The position numbers were made by a program, and so were the translations under genes. A stretch of DNA of 48,990 nucleotides from Rhizobium sp. LC145 (GTDB lineage Bacteria > Pseudomonadota > Alphaproteobacteria > Rhizobiales > Rhizobiaceae): positions 1 to 48,990 of the forward strand of contig NZ_LBHV01000019.1 in assembly GCF_001005825.1 (NCBI RefSeq), read 5' to 3'. Under the pieces are notes generated by a model that saw nothing but the letters and a program-made list of their open reading frames with translations, had not been told where the DNA came from and made no database searches. This document shows positions 37,920 through 46,311 of the stretch, in pieces (within the stretch, counting starts at the first letter, position 1; every line of letters begins with the position of its first letter).

Positions 37920-39266
37920 TTGAGCAGCTACAGCAGAGCCGAGCGCGCACCGTGGGGAGACTTCCCGAAGGTGGTTCGCAACGGCGACCTTGGTTCTTTG
38001 ACCAACGAGCTTGAATATCAGGCCGCCAAGCAGGGCGACGCAGAAGCGGCGCTCAATTTGGTTGAGCGTCTGATTTCGGACGACACTGTTGCCCAGCTCA
38101 AGACGCTGATCGGCGACGAAAAGCCCCGGATCGTTCCAGTCCTGGCCGTCGAGGCGGCCGGGAACAACAAGATTCCGGCCATGATGGCGGTTGTTCTGGC
38201 CGACCGCCTTGGCCTGGAGGTCGAGACAGACATTGTGCAGCGGGAGAAGGTGGCCCGCACCGGAGCCGGCGCAGATCATCGCCTGGCGTTCAACCCGACT
38301 TTCGAGGGGAAGGTGATCCCCGGCCAGAAGTACATCGTTGTCGATGACACGCTGACAATGGGCGGCACCATCGCCTCGTTACGCGGCTACATCGAGAACA
38401 ACGGCGGCAAGGTCATGGCGGCATCCGTCATGACTGCCCACGAAGGTGCGCTTGACCTGGCGGTCAAGCCGAAGATGCTTTCGGGCATCAACGAGAAACA
38501 CGGTCCAGCAATGGACGCATTTTGGAAGGAAACCTTTGGCTATGGCATCGACCGACTCACCCAAGGAGAAGCCGGACACCTCCGCGCTGCCCCGTCCGTT
38601 GACGCAATCCGAGATCGCATCGCTGCGGCTCGAAATGAAGCAGTCAATCGAGTGGGGACAAGCCGAACTGCGACGCCGGCGCGAGCAGGGCAACAGCAGT
38701 CCCCGGCAGTAAAGCAGTCCAGCGGCAACAGCGGCGAGGATTTGCTACAGGCGGCCCAGGAGGCCGAGACGGAACAGCAGGCCCTCTTAGAATCCGCGCC
38801 CATCGAGCAGACCTACCAGCAGACCCTTGCGCTCTACGTGCAGGCCAAGCATGACCAGGTGGAGCGCATCGAGGACCGCCTAGAACAGCTCGTAGACCGT
38901 CAGCAGGCGCGTTTGCAGCAGCTACAGTCCAATGCCCCCGGCTTGTTGTCCCTGCCGCGTACAAAGGCCGCCTGGCAGCAGCAGCAGGCCCAGCAGCAGG
39001 CCCGCTTGCAGACCCTGCACGCGCGGCTCGACATGGTGCGCGAAATCAAGGAAGGCATGGGCATTCACGCGCCCAAGATCGAGGAACTGGCGACGCGCAA
39101 GATGCGCGCGGAGCATCCCGAGCTTGCCGGCGACTGGGATTCGATGCGTGAAGCCGCCCGACGGCACCAGGCCCTGATGCGTATGCAGGAACAGGAGAAG
39201 AAACAGGCCCAGGAGCGCGAGCGCGGGCGCAGTCAGAGCTTGGGCCTGTCAAACAAGCCCAGCTAA
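37920..39266 (+). CDS. kfrC: KfrC with a phosphoribosyltransferase-like N-terminal domain
   Basis: 448 residues from TTG 37920, with GGAGG at a short distance. Residues about 1-235 look like a PRTase: the PRPP-binding loop 'YIVVDDTLTMGGTIASL' near 140-157 and the basic loop 'REKVARTGAGADHRLAFNP' before it. From about 255 to the end it is Gln/Glu/Ala-rich coiled coil. RK2 Upf54.4 (KfrC) is the counterpart and is linked to stability with KfrA and KfrB. Whether the PRTase is active is unknown. A small gene in another frame overlaps the middle (38542-38712). Confidence 0.85.
   Translation: MSSYSRAERAPWGDFPKVVRNGDLGSLTNELEYQAAKQGDAEAALNLVERLISDDTVAQLKTLIGDEKPRIVPVLAVEAAGNNKIPAMMAVVLADRLGLEVETDIVQREKVARTGAGADHRLAFNPTFEGKVIPGQKYIVVDDTLTMGGTIASLRGYIENNGGKVMAASVMTAHEGALDLAVKPKMLSGINEKHGPAMDAFWKETFGYGIDRLTQGEAGHLRAAPSVDAIRDRIAAARNEAVNRVGTSRTATPARAGQQQSPAVKQSSGNSGEDLLQAAQEAETEQQALLESAPIEQTYQQTLALYVQAKHDQVERIEDRLEQLVDRQQARLQQLQSNAPGLLSLPRTKAAWQQQQAQQQARLQTLHARLDMVREIKEGMGIHAPKIEELATRKMRAEHPELAGDWDSMREAARRHQALMRMQEQEKKQAQERERGRSQSLGLSNKPS
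38542..38712 (+). CDS. Possible small gene in another frame inside kfrC
   Basis: 56 residues from ATG 38542: 'PRPLTQSEIASLRLEMKQS' then 'WGQAELRRRREQG'. This has the composition of a genuine small helical protein, unlike usual shadow frames here. It overlaps the linker between the PRTase and coiled-coil parts of KfrC. I recall small plasmid genes with an 'LTQSEI.SLR' motif beside PRTase genes, but cannot verify that. GGAAGGAAA lies upstream at suboptimal spacing. Confidence 0.4.
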   Translation: MASTDSPKEKPDTSALPRPLTQSEIASLRLEMKQSIEWGQAELRRRREQGNSSPRQ

Positions 39267-39275
39267 CGCAAAAAC

Positions 39276-39301
39276 AAAGCCCGGCAATGCCGGGCTTTTT
39301 C
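39276..39301. terminator. Bidirectional terminator between kfrC and traM
   Basis: Stem AAAGCCCGGC/GCCGGGCTTT, loop AAT, T-run following and A-run preceding; between convergent genes. Confidence 0.85.
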
Positions 39302-39318
39302 ATCTGCGCCGATGCGGT

Positions 39319-39756
39319 TCATAACGAGGCCCACACCACCAGGGCGGCCGCGAACAACACCATGCCGCCGGCGATCATGTTCATCATCGCCACGCGCCGC
39401 GCGTCCGCGACCTTGGCCGCGAGCTGGCGGCCAAGGCCGTCGTCGATTTCCCTGCGGATCGCTTCGGCCGCCTGCGCGGCGCTGTCCTTCATCACCTTCG
39501 CCATTGCGTCCTTGCTGGCCGCCAGGGCCGCGTTCAGCATCCGCTCCGCTTTGGCCTTGGCGTCCTCGCCCCAACGATGGGCAATCCCTTCCAGCTCTTC
39601 CTTGAACGCAGCAAGGATTTCCTCTTGTTTGGCCGCGCTGTCGGCCATGAGCCGGGCGTTGATGGTATGCAGGATCAGCACCGGGTCGTCGCGGCCGACG
39701 GCGATGCCGTGCTTGGCCGCAATCTCCCGGATCAGCTCTTCAATCTGGTCGCTCAT
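39319..39756 (-). CDS. traM: TraM
   Basis: 145 residues, equal to RK2 TraM. Soluble helical N-terminal part ('DQIEELIREIAAKHGIAVGRDDPVLILHTINARLMADSAAKQEEILAAFKEELEGI' in part) with a C-terminal membrane anchor ('RVAMMNMIAGGMVLFAAALVVWASL'). Part of the traKLM leftward operon. Not strictly needed for RP4 transfer, but it raises efficiency. Overlaps traL by 4 bp. Confidence 0.92.
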   Translation of the reverse strand: MSDQIEELIREIAAKHGIAVGRDDPVLILHTINARLMADSAAKQEEILAAFKEELEGIAHRWGEDAKAKAERMLNAALAASKDAMAKVMKDSAAQAAEAIRREIDDGLGRQLAAKVADARRVAMMNMIAGGMVLFAAALVVWASL

Positions 39757-40478
39757 AGCACGGCCGCCGCGTCGAGCTGTTCAAACAGGCCGCGCCGCAC
39801 GATCTTGAGGCGTTGCCGCGTCATGATCGTGAGCGATTCATCGGCCAGCGCCTGGTCGAACGTCAGCCGCTCTTGCAGCATGTCGCTGAAATCGCGGCCG
39901 TAGGTTTCTTCCTTGAGGGCCGGAATCTGGATGATGGACGACACGCGGGCCTTGTTGGCCGTGTACGCCTTCATTTGCTCGAAGCTCTTACCCTCATGCT
40001 CGATAGGCCCCCAATACGGGTTCAGCCAGACCACGAACAGCGCTTCGGCCGGGAACTGGCTGGCGAGCTGGGCGAAGCCGCTCACCGTGTCCAGGAGAGC
40101 CTGGCCGCCGGTGACGACGGTATGGATGACCAGCTCATGCCCCATTTCTTGCAGCAGGGCCGGCACCTGGTTGCTGATGAGGTAATGCGACAGGGGCACG
40201 AACGAGCTGGCCCCGTTGTCGATCACCACGTCATCTTTGGTCGGCGCAATCAGCTCGACCAGGGTGTCGAAGTTGCGCGAGTTGATTTCGTCGCCGTCCA
40301 TGATGTTCAGCCGGCGGACGTTCAGGGCTTTGTAGCCCTCGAACGTCGCGTTCACCGGGTCGGTGTCGATGCACAAGGGCGTCTGCCCTTTGTCCATCTT
40401 GTACTGCGCAATGATCGCGGCGATGGCCGACTTGCCGACCCCGCCCTTGCCCTGCAAAACCATGTGAATTTTCGCCAT
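39753..40478 (-). CDS. traL: TraL, ParA/MinD-like ATPase
   Basis: 241 residues, equal to RK2 TraL. N-terminal deviant Walker A 'MVLQGKGGVGKSAIAAIIAQY', then 'PLCIDTDPVNATFEGYKAL' and 'DDVVIDNGASSFVPLSHYL'. In the leftward operon with traK and traM. Exact role in transfer is not established; by family it may position a component of the transfer machinery. Confidence 0.93.
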   Translation of the reverse strand: MAKIHMVLQGKGGVGKSAIAAIIAQYKMDKGQTPLCIDTDPVNATFEGYKALNVRRLNIMDGDEINSRNFDTLVELIAPTKDDVVIDNGASSFVPLSHYLISNQVPALLQEMGHELVIHTVVTGGQALLDTVSGFAQLASQFPAEALFVVWLNPYWGPIEHEGKSFEQMKAYTANKARVSSIIQIPALKEETYGRDFSDMLQERLTFDQALADESLTIMTRQRLKIVRRGLFEQLDAAAVL

Positions 40479-40882
40479 TACAGTAGATCCTTTTTGTCAG
40501 GTGTTGGGTTGAAGGTGAAGCCGGCCGGGGCCGCAGCGGGGGCCGGCTTTTCAGCCTTGCCCCCCTGCTTCGGCCGCCGTGGCTCCGGCGGCTTGGGTGC
40601 CGGCGCGGGTTCCGCAGCCTTGGCCTGCGGTGCGGGCACATCGGCGGGCTTGGCCTTGATGTGCCGCCTGGCGTGCGAGCGGAACGTCTCGTAGGAGAAC
40701 TTGACCTTCCCCGTTTCCCGCATGTGCTCCCAAATGGTTACGAGCGCATAGCCGGACGCTAACGCCGCCTCGACATCCGCCCTCACCGCTAGGAACGCAA
40801 CAGCAGCCTCATCACGCCGGCGCTTCTTGGCCGAGCGGGATTCAACCCACTCGGCCAGCTCGTCGGTGTAGCTCTTTGGCAT
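40478..40882 (-). CDS. traK: TraK, oriT-binding relaxosome protein
   Basis: 134 residues, equal to RK2 TraK. Helical basic N-terminus ('PKSYTDELAEWVESRSAKKRRRDEAAVAFLAVRADVEAALASGYALVTIWEHMRETGKVKFSYETFRSHARRHI' in part) and an Ala/Pro/Lys-rich tail. RP4 TraK wraps the DNA between its own gene and nic, increasing relaxosome formation. First gene leftward from oriT. Confidence 0.94.
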   Translation of the reverse strand: MPKSYTDELAEWVESRSAKKRRRDEAAVAFLAVRADVEAALASGYALVTIWEHMRETGKVKFSYETFRSHARRHIKAKPADVPAPQAKAAEPAPAPKPPEPRRPKQGGKAEKPAPAAAPAGFTFNPTPDKKDLL

Positions 40883-41017
40883 CGTCTCTCGCCTGTCCCC
40901 TCAGTTCGGTAATTGCCTGCATTTGCCTGTTTCCAGTCGGTAGACATTCCACAAAACAGCAGGGAAGCAGCGCTTTTCCGCTGCATAACCCTGCTTCGAG
41001 GCCATTATAGCGATTTT

Positions 41018-41050
41018 TTCGGTATATCCATCCTTTTTCGCACGATATAC
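41018..41050. promoter_or_regulatory. TrbA-like sites in the traK/traJ promoter region
   Basis: TTCGGTATATCC (41018-41029) and CGATATAC (41043-41050), the same motif as at the trbB and traG promoters. The surrounding DNA (40883-41107) is AT-rich for this plasmid and should hold the divergent traK and traJ promoters and the TraK-binding region. Confidence 0.6.
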
Positions 41051-41107
41051 AGGATTTTGCCAAAGGGTTCGTGTAGACTTTCCTTGGTGTATCCAACGGC
41101 GTAAGCC

Positions 41108-41240
41108 GGGCAAGATGGGTGAAGTTAGCTAACCGGCGAGCCGGTCATCTATCTTCACTCCCCCTTATTCGCACCTGGCGGTGCTCAACGGGCATCTTGC
41201 TCTGCGAGGCTGGCCGGCTACCGCCGGCGCGAACGAGGTT
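41108..41240. other. oriT: oriT with nic and TraJ-binding inverted repeat
   Basis: The bottom strand has CATCTTG|CCC, fitting the IncP nic consensus YATCYTG|Y, with the cleavage between 41110 and 41111. Next is a 19-bp imperfect inverted repeat (41119-41158: GTGAAG...ACCGGC / GCCGGT...CTTCAC), the TraJ-type site. Downstream 'CCCTTATTCGCACCTGGCGGTGCTCAACGGG' and 'GGCTGGCCGGCTACCGCCGGC' elements match my memory of RK2 oriT, while the nic-proximal part differs from it. Confidence 0.88.
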
Positions 41241-41246
41241 CGGACG

Positions 41247-41630
41247 ATGAAGAGAGATGAAACAGATGCGACGGAAGAGCGTCGCAAGCGACGCCGGCAC
41301 TTACGGGTGCCGGTGTTCCCCGATGAGGCGCAAGCCATTGAAGAGAACGCGGAGCGTGCGGGCATGAGCGTCGCCCGCTATCTGCGCGAAGTCGGCCAGG
41401 GTTACAAGATCATGGGCGTCGTGGACTATGAGCACGTCCGCGAGCTGGCCCGCATCAACGGCGACCTGGGCCGCTTGGGCGGTCTGCTGAAACTCTGGCT
41501 TACCGATGACCCGCGCACGGCGCGGTTCGGTGATGCCACGATCCTCGCCCTGCTGGCGAAGATCGAGGAGAAACAGAACGAGCTTGGCAAGGTCATGATG
41601 GGAGTGGTCCGCCCGAGGGCGGAGCCATGA
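41247..41630 (+). CDS. traJ: TraJ, oriT-recognition protein
   Basis: 127 residues from ATG 41247; RK2 TraJ is 123. N-terminal ribbon-helix-helix ('RHLRVPVFPDEAQAIEENAERAGMSVARYLREVGQGYKI' in part) binds the inverted repeat next to nic and brings in TraI. The C-terminal 70 residues ('GDLGRLGGLLKLWL', ending 'VVRPRAEP') look nearly the same as RK2, whereas the first ~45 differ. First gene of the rightward Tra1 operon. Confidence 0.93.
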   Translation: MKRDETDATEERRKRRRHLRVPVFPDEAQAIEENAERAGMSVARYLREVGQGYKIMGVVDYEHVRELARINGDLGRLGGLLKLWLTDDPRTARFGDATILALLAKIEEKQNELGKVMMGVVRPRAEP

Positions 41631-41634
41631 CTTT

Positions 41635-41647
41635 TTTAGCCGCTAAA
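41635..41647. promoter_or_regulatory. KorB operator between traJ and traI
   Basis: Perfect TTTAGCCGCTAAA directly before the traI ribosome-binding region, in mid-operon. Confidence 0.85.
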
Positions 41648-41664
41648 ACGGCCGGGGTGTGCCC

Positions 41665-43863
41665 ATGATCGCCAAGCACGTCCCGATGCGCGTCAGCAAG
41701 AAGAGCGATTTCGCCGAGCTGGTGAAGTACATCACCGACGAGCAAGGCAAGACCGAGCGTCTTGGGCACGTTCGCGTTACTAACTGCGAGGCGGACACCC
41801 TTCCCGCTGTCATTGGCGAAGTCTTGGCTACTCAGCACGCTAATACGCGGGCCGAGAGCGACAAGACCTTTCACCTGCTTGTCTCGTTTCCGCCTGGGGA
41901 GAATCCTGGGGCGGACGTTCTGCGCGCTATCGAGGATCGAATCTGCGCTGGGCTTGGCTTCGGCGAGCATCAGCGAGTGAGTGCCGTTCATCACGACACG
42001 GACCACCTTCACCTGCATATTGCGATCAACAAGATTCACCCAACGCGCGGGACGATTCATGAGCCGTATCAGTCCTACCGCACGCTTGGGGCGCTCTGCA
42101 CGACATTGGAGCGCGAATACGGGTTGCAGGAAGTCAATCATGTGTCGCGGAAAACTCTTGCCGAGGGGCGAGCTGCGGACATGGAGCGGCACGCGGGCGT
42201 GGAAAGCCTGGTCGGCTGGATCAAACGCGAATGCCTGCCGGACCTGCAAGTAGCGCAATCGTGGGATGACCTGCACCGCGTCCTGCGGGAAAACGGGCTT
42301 GAGCTGCGCGAGCGCGGAAACGGCTTCATCTTCGAGGCCGGCGACGGCACGACAGTCAAGGCCAGCACCGTTTCGCGCGACCTGTCCAAGCCGAAGCTCG
42401 AAGCCCGGTTCGGGGCATTCACGCCGACCGAGGGCAACGAAGTGCCCCGTCGTCGGGAGTATCGCCCGAAGCCGCTCAAAACCCGCATCGACACGACCGA
42501 GCTATACGCCCGGTATCAGTCTGAACGCCAGGAAATGGGGGGCGTGCGCAAGGGCGAGCTGGACACGCTGCGCCTGCGCCGGGACCGACTGGTCGAGGCC
42601 GCCAAGCGCAGCAACCGGCTGCGCCGCGCTGCTATCAAGCTGTTGGGCGAGGGGCGGGTTGCGAAGCGGTTGATGTACGCGCAGGCGCACAAGGCCCTGC
42701 GCGCCGACCTGGACAAGATCAACCGCGAGTACCGGCGGGACCGTCAGGCGGTTCAGGAGCGCACGCAGCGCCGCGCGTGGGCCGACTGGCTCAAGGCCGA
42801 GGCGATGAAGGGCGACGACAAGGCCCTGGCCGCTCTGCGTGCACGTGAGGGCCGCAGCGGCCTCAAGGGCAACACCATCCAGGGCAGGGGCGAGGCTAAG
42901 CCGGGCCACGCGGCCGTGACGGACAACATCACGAAGAAGGGAACCATCATCTACCGCGTCGGCAGCAGCGCCGTCCGCGACGACGGCGACCGCCTGCAAG
43001 TCTCGCGCGAAGCGACCACGGACGGCCTGGACGCCGCGCTGCGCCTGGCAATGGAGCGCTTCGGCGACCGGATCACAGTCAACGGCACGGCAGAGTTCAA
43101 GGAGCGGATCGCGCAGGCGGCCGCCGCTGGCCGTCTGGCAATCACCTTTGACGACGCCGCCCTTGAGCAGCGCCGTCAAGAACTACTGACGAAGGAGCAA
43201 GCACATGAGCAACCCGAACGAAATGACGGACGAAGAGATCGCGGCGGCGATGGAGGCATTCGACCTACCGCAGCCGGAACCACCCTCAACACCGCAAGCG
43301 GCGACGGCGACCGTAGGGACGCTCGCACCGTCAGCGCCGGCGGAACCGTCACAGTCCGCAAGCCCAACGTTGGACGCATTGGACGAAAGCCGCCGCCCCA
43401 AAGCCAAAACCGTTTGCGAGCGCTGTCCCAACTCGGTGTGGTTCGCATCGCCGGCGGAGCTGAAATGCTATTGCCGCGTGATGTTCCTGGTCACGTGGAG
43501 CAGCAAGGAGCCGAACCAACTCACGCACTGCGACGGGGAGTTTCTGGGCCAGGACGAGGGCTAAAGCCCGAACAGATCACAGCGGCCGAGAAATATGTTG
43601 CCGAGCGCGAGCAAAAGCGGCTAAACGGCTTCGATATACCGAAGCATGCACGATATACTGATTATGTTGGTGCGCTGTCCTATGCAGGCACCCGGAACGT
43701 CGAGGACCAGGCGCTGGCCCTGTTGAAGAAAGAAAACGACGAGATTCTGGTGCTGCCCGTCGATAAGGCCACGGCGCAACGCATGAAGCGCCTCGCCATC
43801 GGTGATCCCGTCACCGTGACCCCGCGAGGCTCCCTTAAAACTACCCGAGGTAGGAGTAGATGA
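41665..43863 (+). CDS. traI: TraI relaxase (MOBP)
   Basis: 732 residues from ATG 41665, equal to RK2; a GTG at 41659 is less likely. Tyr22 in 'FAELVKYITDEQGK' is the nicking residue by RP4 numbering. 'HHDTDHLHLHIAINKIHPT' is the metal-binding histidine motif III. It cleaves nic and stays bound to the transferred strand. The C-terminal half is basic and less ordered and contains traH in another frame. About 41,700-42,180 uses more T-ending codons than the rest. Confidence 0.96.
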   Translation: MIAKHVPMRVSKKSDFAELVKYITDEQGKTERLGHVRVTNCEADTLPAVIGEVLATQHANTRAESDKTFHLLVSFPPGENPGADVLRAIEDRICAGLGFGEHQRVSAVHHDTDHLHLHIAINKIHPTRGTIHEPYQSYRTLGALCTTLEREYGLQEVNHVSRKTLAEGRAADMERHAGVESLVGWIKRECLPDLQVAQSWDDLHRVLRENGLELRERGNGFIFEAGDGTTVKASTVSRDLSKPKLEARFGAFTPTEGNEVPRRREYRPKPLKTRIDTTELYARYQSERQEMGGVRKGELDTLRLRRDRLVEAAKRSNRLRRAAIKLLGEGRVAKRLMYAQAHKALRADLDKINREYRRDRQAVQERTQRRAWADWLKAEAMKGDDKALAALRAREGRSGLKGNTIQGRGEAKPGHAAVTDNITKKGTIIYRVGSSAVRDDGDRLQVSREATTDGLDAALRLAMERFGDRITVNGTAEFKERIAQAAAAGRLAITFDDAALEQRRQELLTKEQAHEQPERNDGRRDRGGDGGIRPTAAGTTLNTASGDGDRRDARTVSAGGTVTVRKPNVGRIGRKPPPQSQNRLRALSQLGVVRIAGGAEMLLPRDVPGHVEQQGAEPTHALRRGVSGPGRGLKPEQITAAEKYVAEREQKRLNGFDIPKHARYTDYVGALSYAGTRNVEDQALALLKKENDEILVLPVDKATAQRMKRLAIGDPVTVTPRGSLKTTRGRSR
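43205..43564 (+). CDS. traH: TraH, relaxosome-stabilising protein inside traI
   Basis: 119 residues, equal to RK2 TraH, wholly inside traI in another frame. AAGGAGCAAGCAC precedes the ATG. Very acidic N-terminal half ('DEEIAAAMEAFDLPQPEPP') and a Cys-containing end. RP4 TraH stabilises the TraI-TraJ complex at oriT. Confidence 0.93.
   Translation: MSNPNEMTDEEIAAAMEAFDLPQPEPPSTPQAATATVGTLAPSAPAEPSQSASPTLDALDESRRPKAKTVCERCPNSVWFASPAELKCYCRVMFLVTWSSKEPNQLTHCDGEFLGQDEG
43630..43658. promoter_or_regulatory. TrbA-like palindrome before traG
   Basis: TTCGATATACCGAA (43630-43643, a palindrome with one mismatched pair) and CGATATAC (43651-43658) lie in the end of traI, about 200 bp before traG. RK2 has a TrbA-repressed traG promoter in the corresponding place. 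Binding is inferred. Confidence 0.6.
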
Positions 43864-45767
43864 AGAACCGAAACAACGCCGTGGGGCCACAGATACGGGC
43901 GAAAAAACCGAAGGCCAGCAAGACTGTCCCCATCCTCGCCGGCCTGTCCCTTGGGGCAGGCTTGCAGACCGCGACGCAATATTTCGCCCATACCTACCAG
44001 TATCAGGCTGGGCTTGGCTGGAATATCAACCACGTCTACACGCCCTGGTCGATCCTTCAATGGGCTGGCAAGTGGTACAGCCAATATCCCGATGATTTCA
44101 TGCGTGCGGCCAGCATGGGCATGGTCGTTTCGACCGTGGGCCTGCTGGGCACGGCCGTCACGCAGATGGTCAAGGCGAACACCGGCAAGGCCAACGACTA
44201 CCTGCACGGTTCGGCCCGCTGGGCCGACAAGAAGGACATACAGGCCGCCGGCCTGCTGCCCCGGCCGCGCACCGTCGTCGAGCTGGTGTCAGGCAAGCAC
44301 CCGACCACTTCCAGCGGCGTCTACGTGGGCGGCTGGCAGGACAAGGACGGCAAGTTCCACTACCTGCGGCACAACGGCCCCGAGCACGTCTTGACCTACG
44401 CGCCGACGCGCTCCGGCAAGGGCGTCGGCCTGGTCGTTCCGACGTTGCTTTCCTGGGCGCACAGCGCCGTCATCACCGACCTGAAAGGCGAGTTGTGGGC
44501 GCTGACCGCCGGCTGGCGGAAGAAGCATGCCCGCAACAAGGTCGTGCGCTTTGAGCCGGCGTCCGCGCAGGGTAGCGCGTGCTGGAACCCGCTCGATGAA
44601 ATCCGCCTGGGGACCGAGTACGAGGTTGGCGACGTACAGAACCTCGCCACCCTGATCGTCGATCCGGACGGCAAGGGCCTGGAATCGCACTGGCAGAAAA
44701 CCAGCCAGGCGCTGCTTGTCGGCGTCATCCTGCACGCGCTCTACAAGGCCAAGAACGAGGGCACGCCGGCCACCCTGCCGTCGGTGGACGCCATGCTCGC
44801 CGATCCGAACCGCGACGTGGGCGAGCTTTGGATGGAAATGACCACCTACGGCCACGTTGACGGGCAGAACCACCCTGCGGTCGGCTCTGCGGCCCGCGAC
44901 ATGATGGACCGCCCGGAGGAAGAAGCCGGTTCCGTGCTGTCCACTGCCAAGTCTTACCTGGCCCTGTACCGCGACCCGGTTGTGGCCCGCAACGTCAGCA
45001 AGTCCGACTTCCGCATCAAGCAACTGATGCACCACGACGACCCGGTAAGCCTGTTCATTGTGACGCAACCCAACGACAAGGCCCGTCTGCGGCCTCTGGT
45101 GCGCGTCATGGTCAACATGATTGTCCGGCTGCTGGCCGACAAGATGGACTTCGAGAACGGCCGTCCTGTCGCGCACTACAAGCATCGTCTGCTGATGATG
45201 CTCGACGAGTTCCCCAGCCTGGGCAAGCTCGAAATCCTGCAAGAGTCCCTTGCCTTCGTCGCCGGCTACGGCATCAAGTGCTATCTCATCTGCCAGGACA
45301 TTAACCAGCTCAAGAGCCGCGAAACCGGCTACGGCCACGACGAAAGCATCACGTCGAACTGCCACGTGCAGAACGCCTACCCGCCGAACCGCGTGGAGAC
45401 GGCCGAGCACCTGTCAAAACTGACAGGCACCACGACCATCGTGAAGGAGCAGATCACGACGAGCGGCCGCCGCACGTCGGCCCTGCTGGGCAATGTCTCG
45501 CGGACCTTCCAGGAAGTGCAGCGGCCATTGCTGACGCCCGATGAATGCCTGCGCATGCCGGGACCGAAGAAGAGCGCCGACGGCAGCATTGAAGAGGCGG
45601 GCGACATGGTTGTGTACGTTGCCGGCTATCCCGCGATCTACGGCAAGCAGCCGCTCTACTTCAAAGACCCGATATTCCAGGCCCGCGCGGCCGTACCGGC
45701 TCCGAAGGTCAGCGACAAGCTGATCCAGACGGCCACCGTCGAGGAAGGGGAGGGGATCACGATATGA
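43860..45767 (+). CDS. traG: TraG, coupling protein (VirD4-like)
   Basis: 635 residues, equal to RK2. Two N-terminal membrane segments, Walker A 'APTRSGKGVGLVVPTLL' with Lys187 as in RP4, and Walker B 'LLMMLDEFPSLGKLEIL'. It links the relaxosome to the Trb type IV channel and pumps DNA. It overlaps traI at its start and traF at its end by 4 bp each. Confidence 0.97.
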   Translation: MKNRNNAVGPQIRAKKPKASKTVPILAGLSLGAGLQTATQYFAHTYQYQAGLGWNINHVYTPWSILQWAGKWYSQYPDDFMRAASMGMVVSTVGLLGTAVTQMVKANTGKANDYLHGSARWADKKDIQAAGLLPRPRTVVELVSGKHPTTSSGVYVGGWQDKDGKFHYLRHNGPEHVLTYAPTRSGKGVGLVVPTLLSWAHSAVITDLKGELWALTAGWRKKHARNKVVRFEPASAQGSACWNPLDEIRLGTEYEVGDVQNLATLIVDPDGKGLESHWQKTSQALLVGVILHALYKAKNEGTPATLPSVDAMLADPNRDVGELWMEMTTYGHVDGQNHPAVGSAARDMMDRPEEEAGSVLSTAKSYLALYRDPVVARNVSKSDFRIKQLMHHDDPVSLFIVTQPNDKARLRPLVRVMVNMIVRLLADKMDFENGRPVAHYKHRLLMMLDEFPSLGKLEILQESLAFVAGYGIKCYLICQDINQLKSRETGYGHDESITSNCHVQNAYPPNRVETAEHLSKLTGTTTIVKEQITTSGRRTSALLGNVSRTFQEVQRPLLTPDECLRMPGPKKSADGSIEEAGDMVVYVAGYPAIYGKQPLYFKDPIFQARAAVPAPKVSDKLIQTATVEEGEGITI

Positions 45768-46297
45768 GCCGCTTCCAGCGCCTCACCAAGTACGTCGCCA
45801 TCGCAGGCGGTGCGGCCTTGTTGCTCGCCGGCGCGGCCTACCTCGCCGGCGCGAAGGTCAACACCACCAAAAGCATTCCGGTCGGCCTGTACTGGAAATC
45901 GAATGCGCCGGTGGAGAAGGGGGCTTACGTCATGTTCTGCCCGCCGCAGGTCGGCGTGTTTTCGGACGCCAAGGAGCGGGGCTACATCGCCGGCGGTTTC
46001 TGCCCCGGCGACTACGGCTACATGATGAAGCGGGTTTTAGCCGCTAAAGGCGACGAGGTTGCCATCACCGACTCCGGGGTGCGCGTGAATGGCGAGCTGC
46101 TGCCTCACAGCGCGCTCATCAAGGCCGATCCATCAGGCCGGCCGCTGCCTCGCTATCAGTCCGACAGCTACACCCTGGGGACCACCGAAGTTCTGCTTAT
46201 GTCCGACGTAAGCGACACGTCTTTCGACGGCCGCTACTTCGGGCCTGTCAATCGTTCGCAAATCATCACCGTCATCAGGCCGGTTCTGACCTGGTGA
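45764..46297 (+). CDS. traF: TraF, pilin-cyclising serine protease
   Basis: 177 residues (RK2 178). Signal-peptidase-like fold with one N-terminal membrane helix. Ser37 ('TTKSIPVGLYW') and Lys89 ('YMMKR') match the catalytic residues of RP4 TraF; Asp155 is also conserved. It removes AEIA from TrbC and closes the pilin into a ring. A perfect KorB operator lies inside the gene. Overlaps traG by 4 bp. Confidence 0.96.
   Translation: MSRFQRLTKYVAIAGGAALLLAGAAYLAGAKVNTTKSIPVGLYWKSNAPVEKGAYVMFCPPQVGVFSDAKERGYIAGGFCPGDYGYMMKRVLAAKGDEVAITDSGVRVNGELLPHSALIKADPSGRPLPRYQSDSYTLGTTEVLLMSDVSDTSFDGRYFGPVNRSQIITVIRPVLTW
46036..46048. promoter_or_regulatory. KorB operator inside traF
   Basis: Perfect TTTAGCCGCTAAA within codons just after the catalytic Lys89; the coded residues are VLAAK. 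Confidence 0.85.
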
Positions 46298-46311
46298 GGG
46301 TAGGGGGATAT

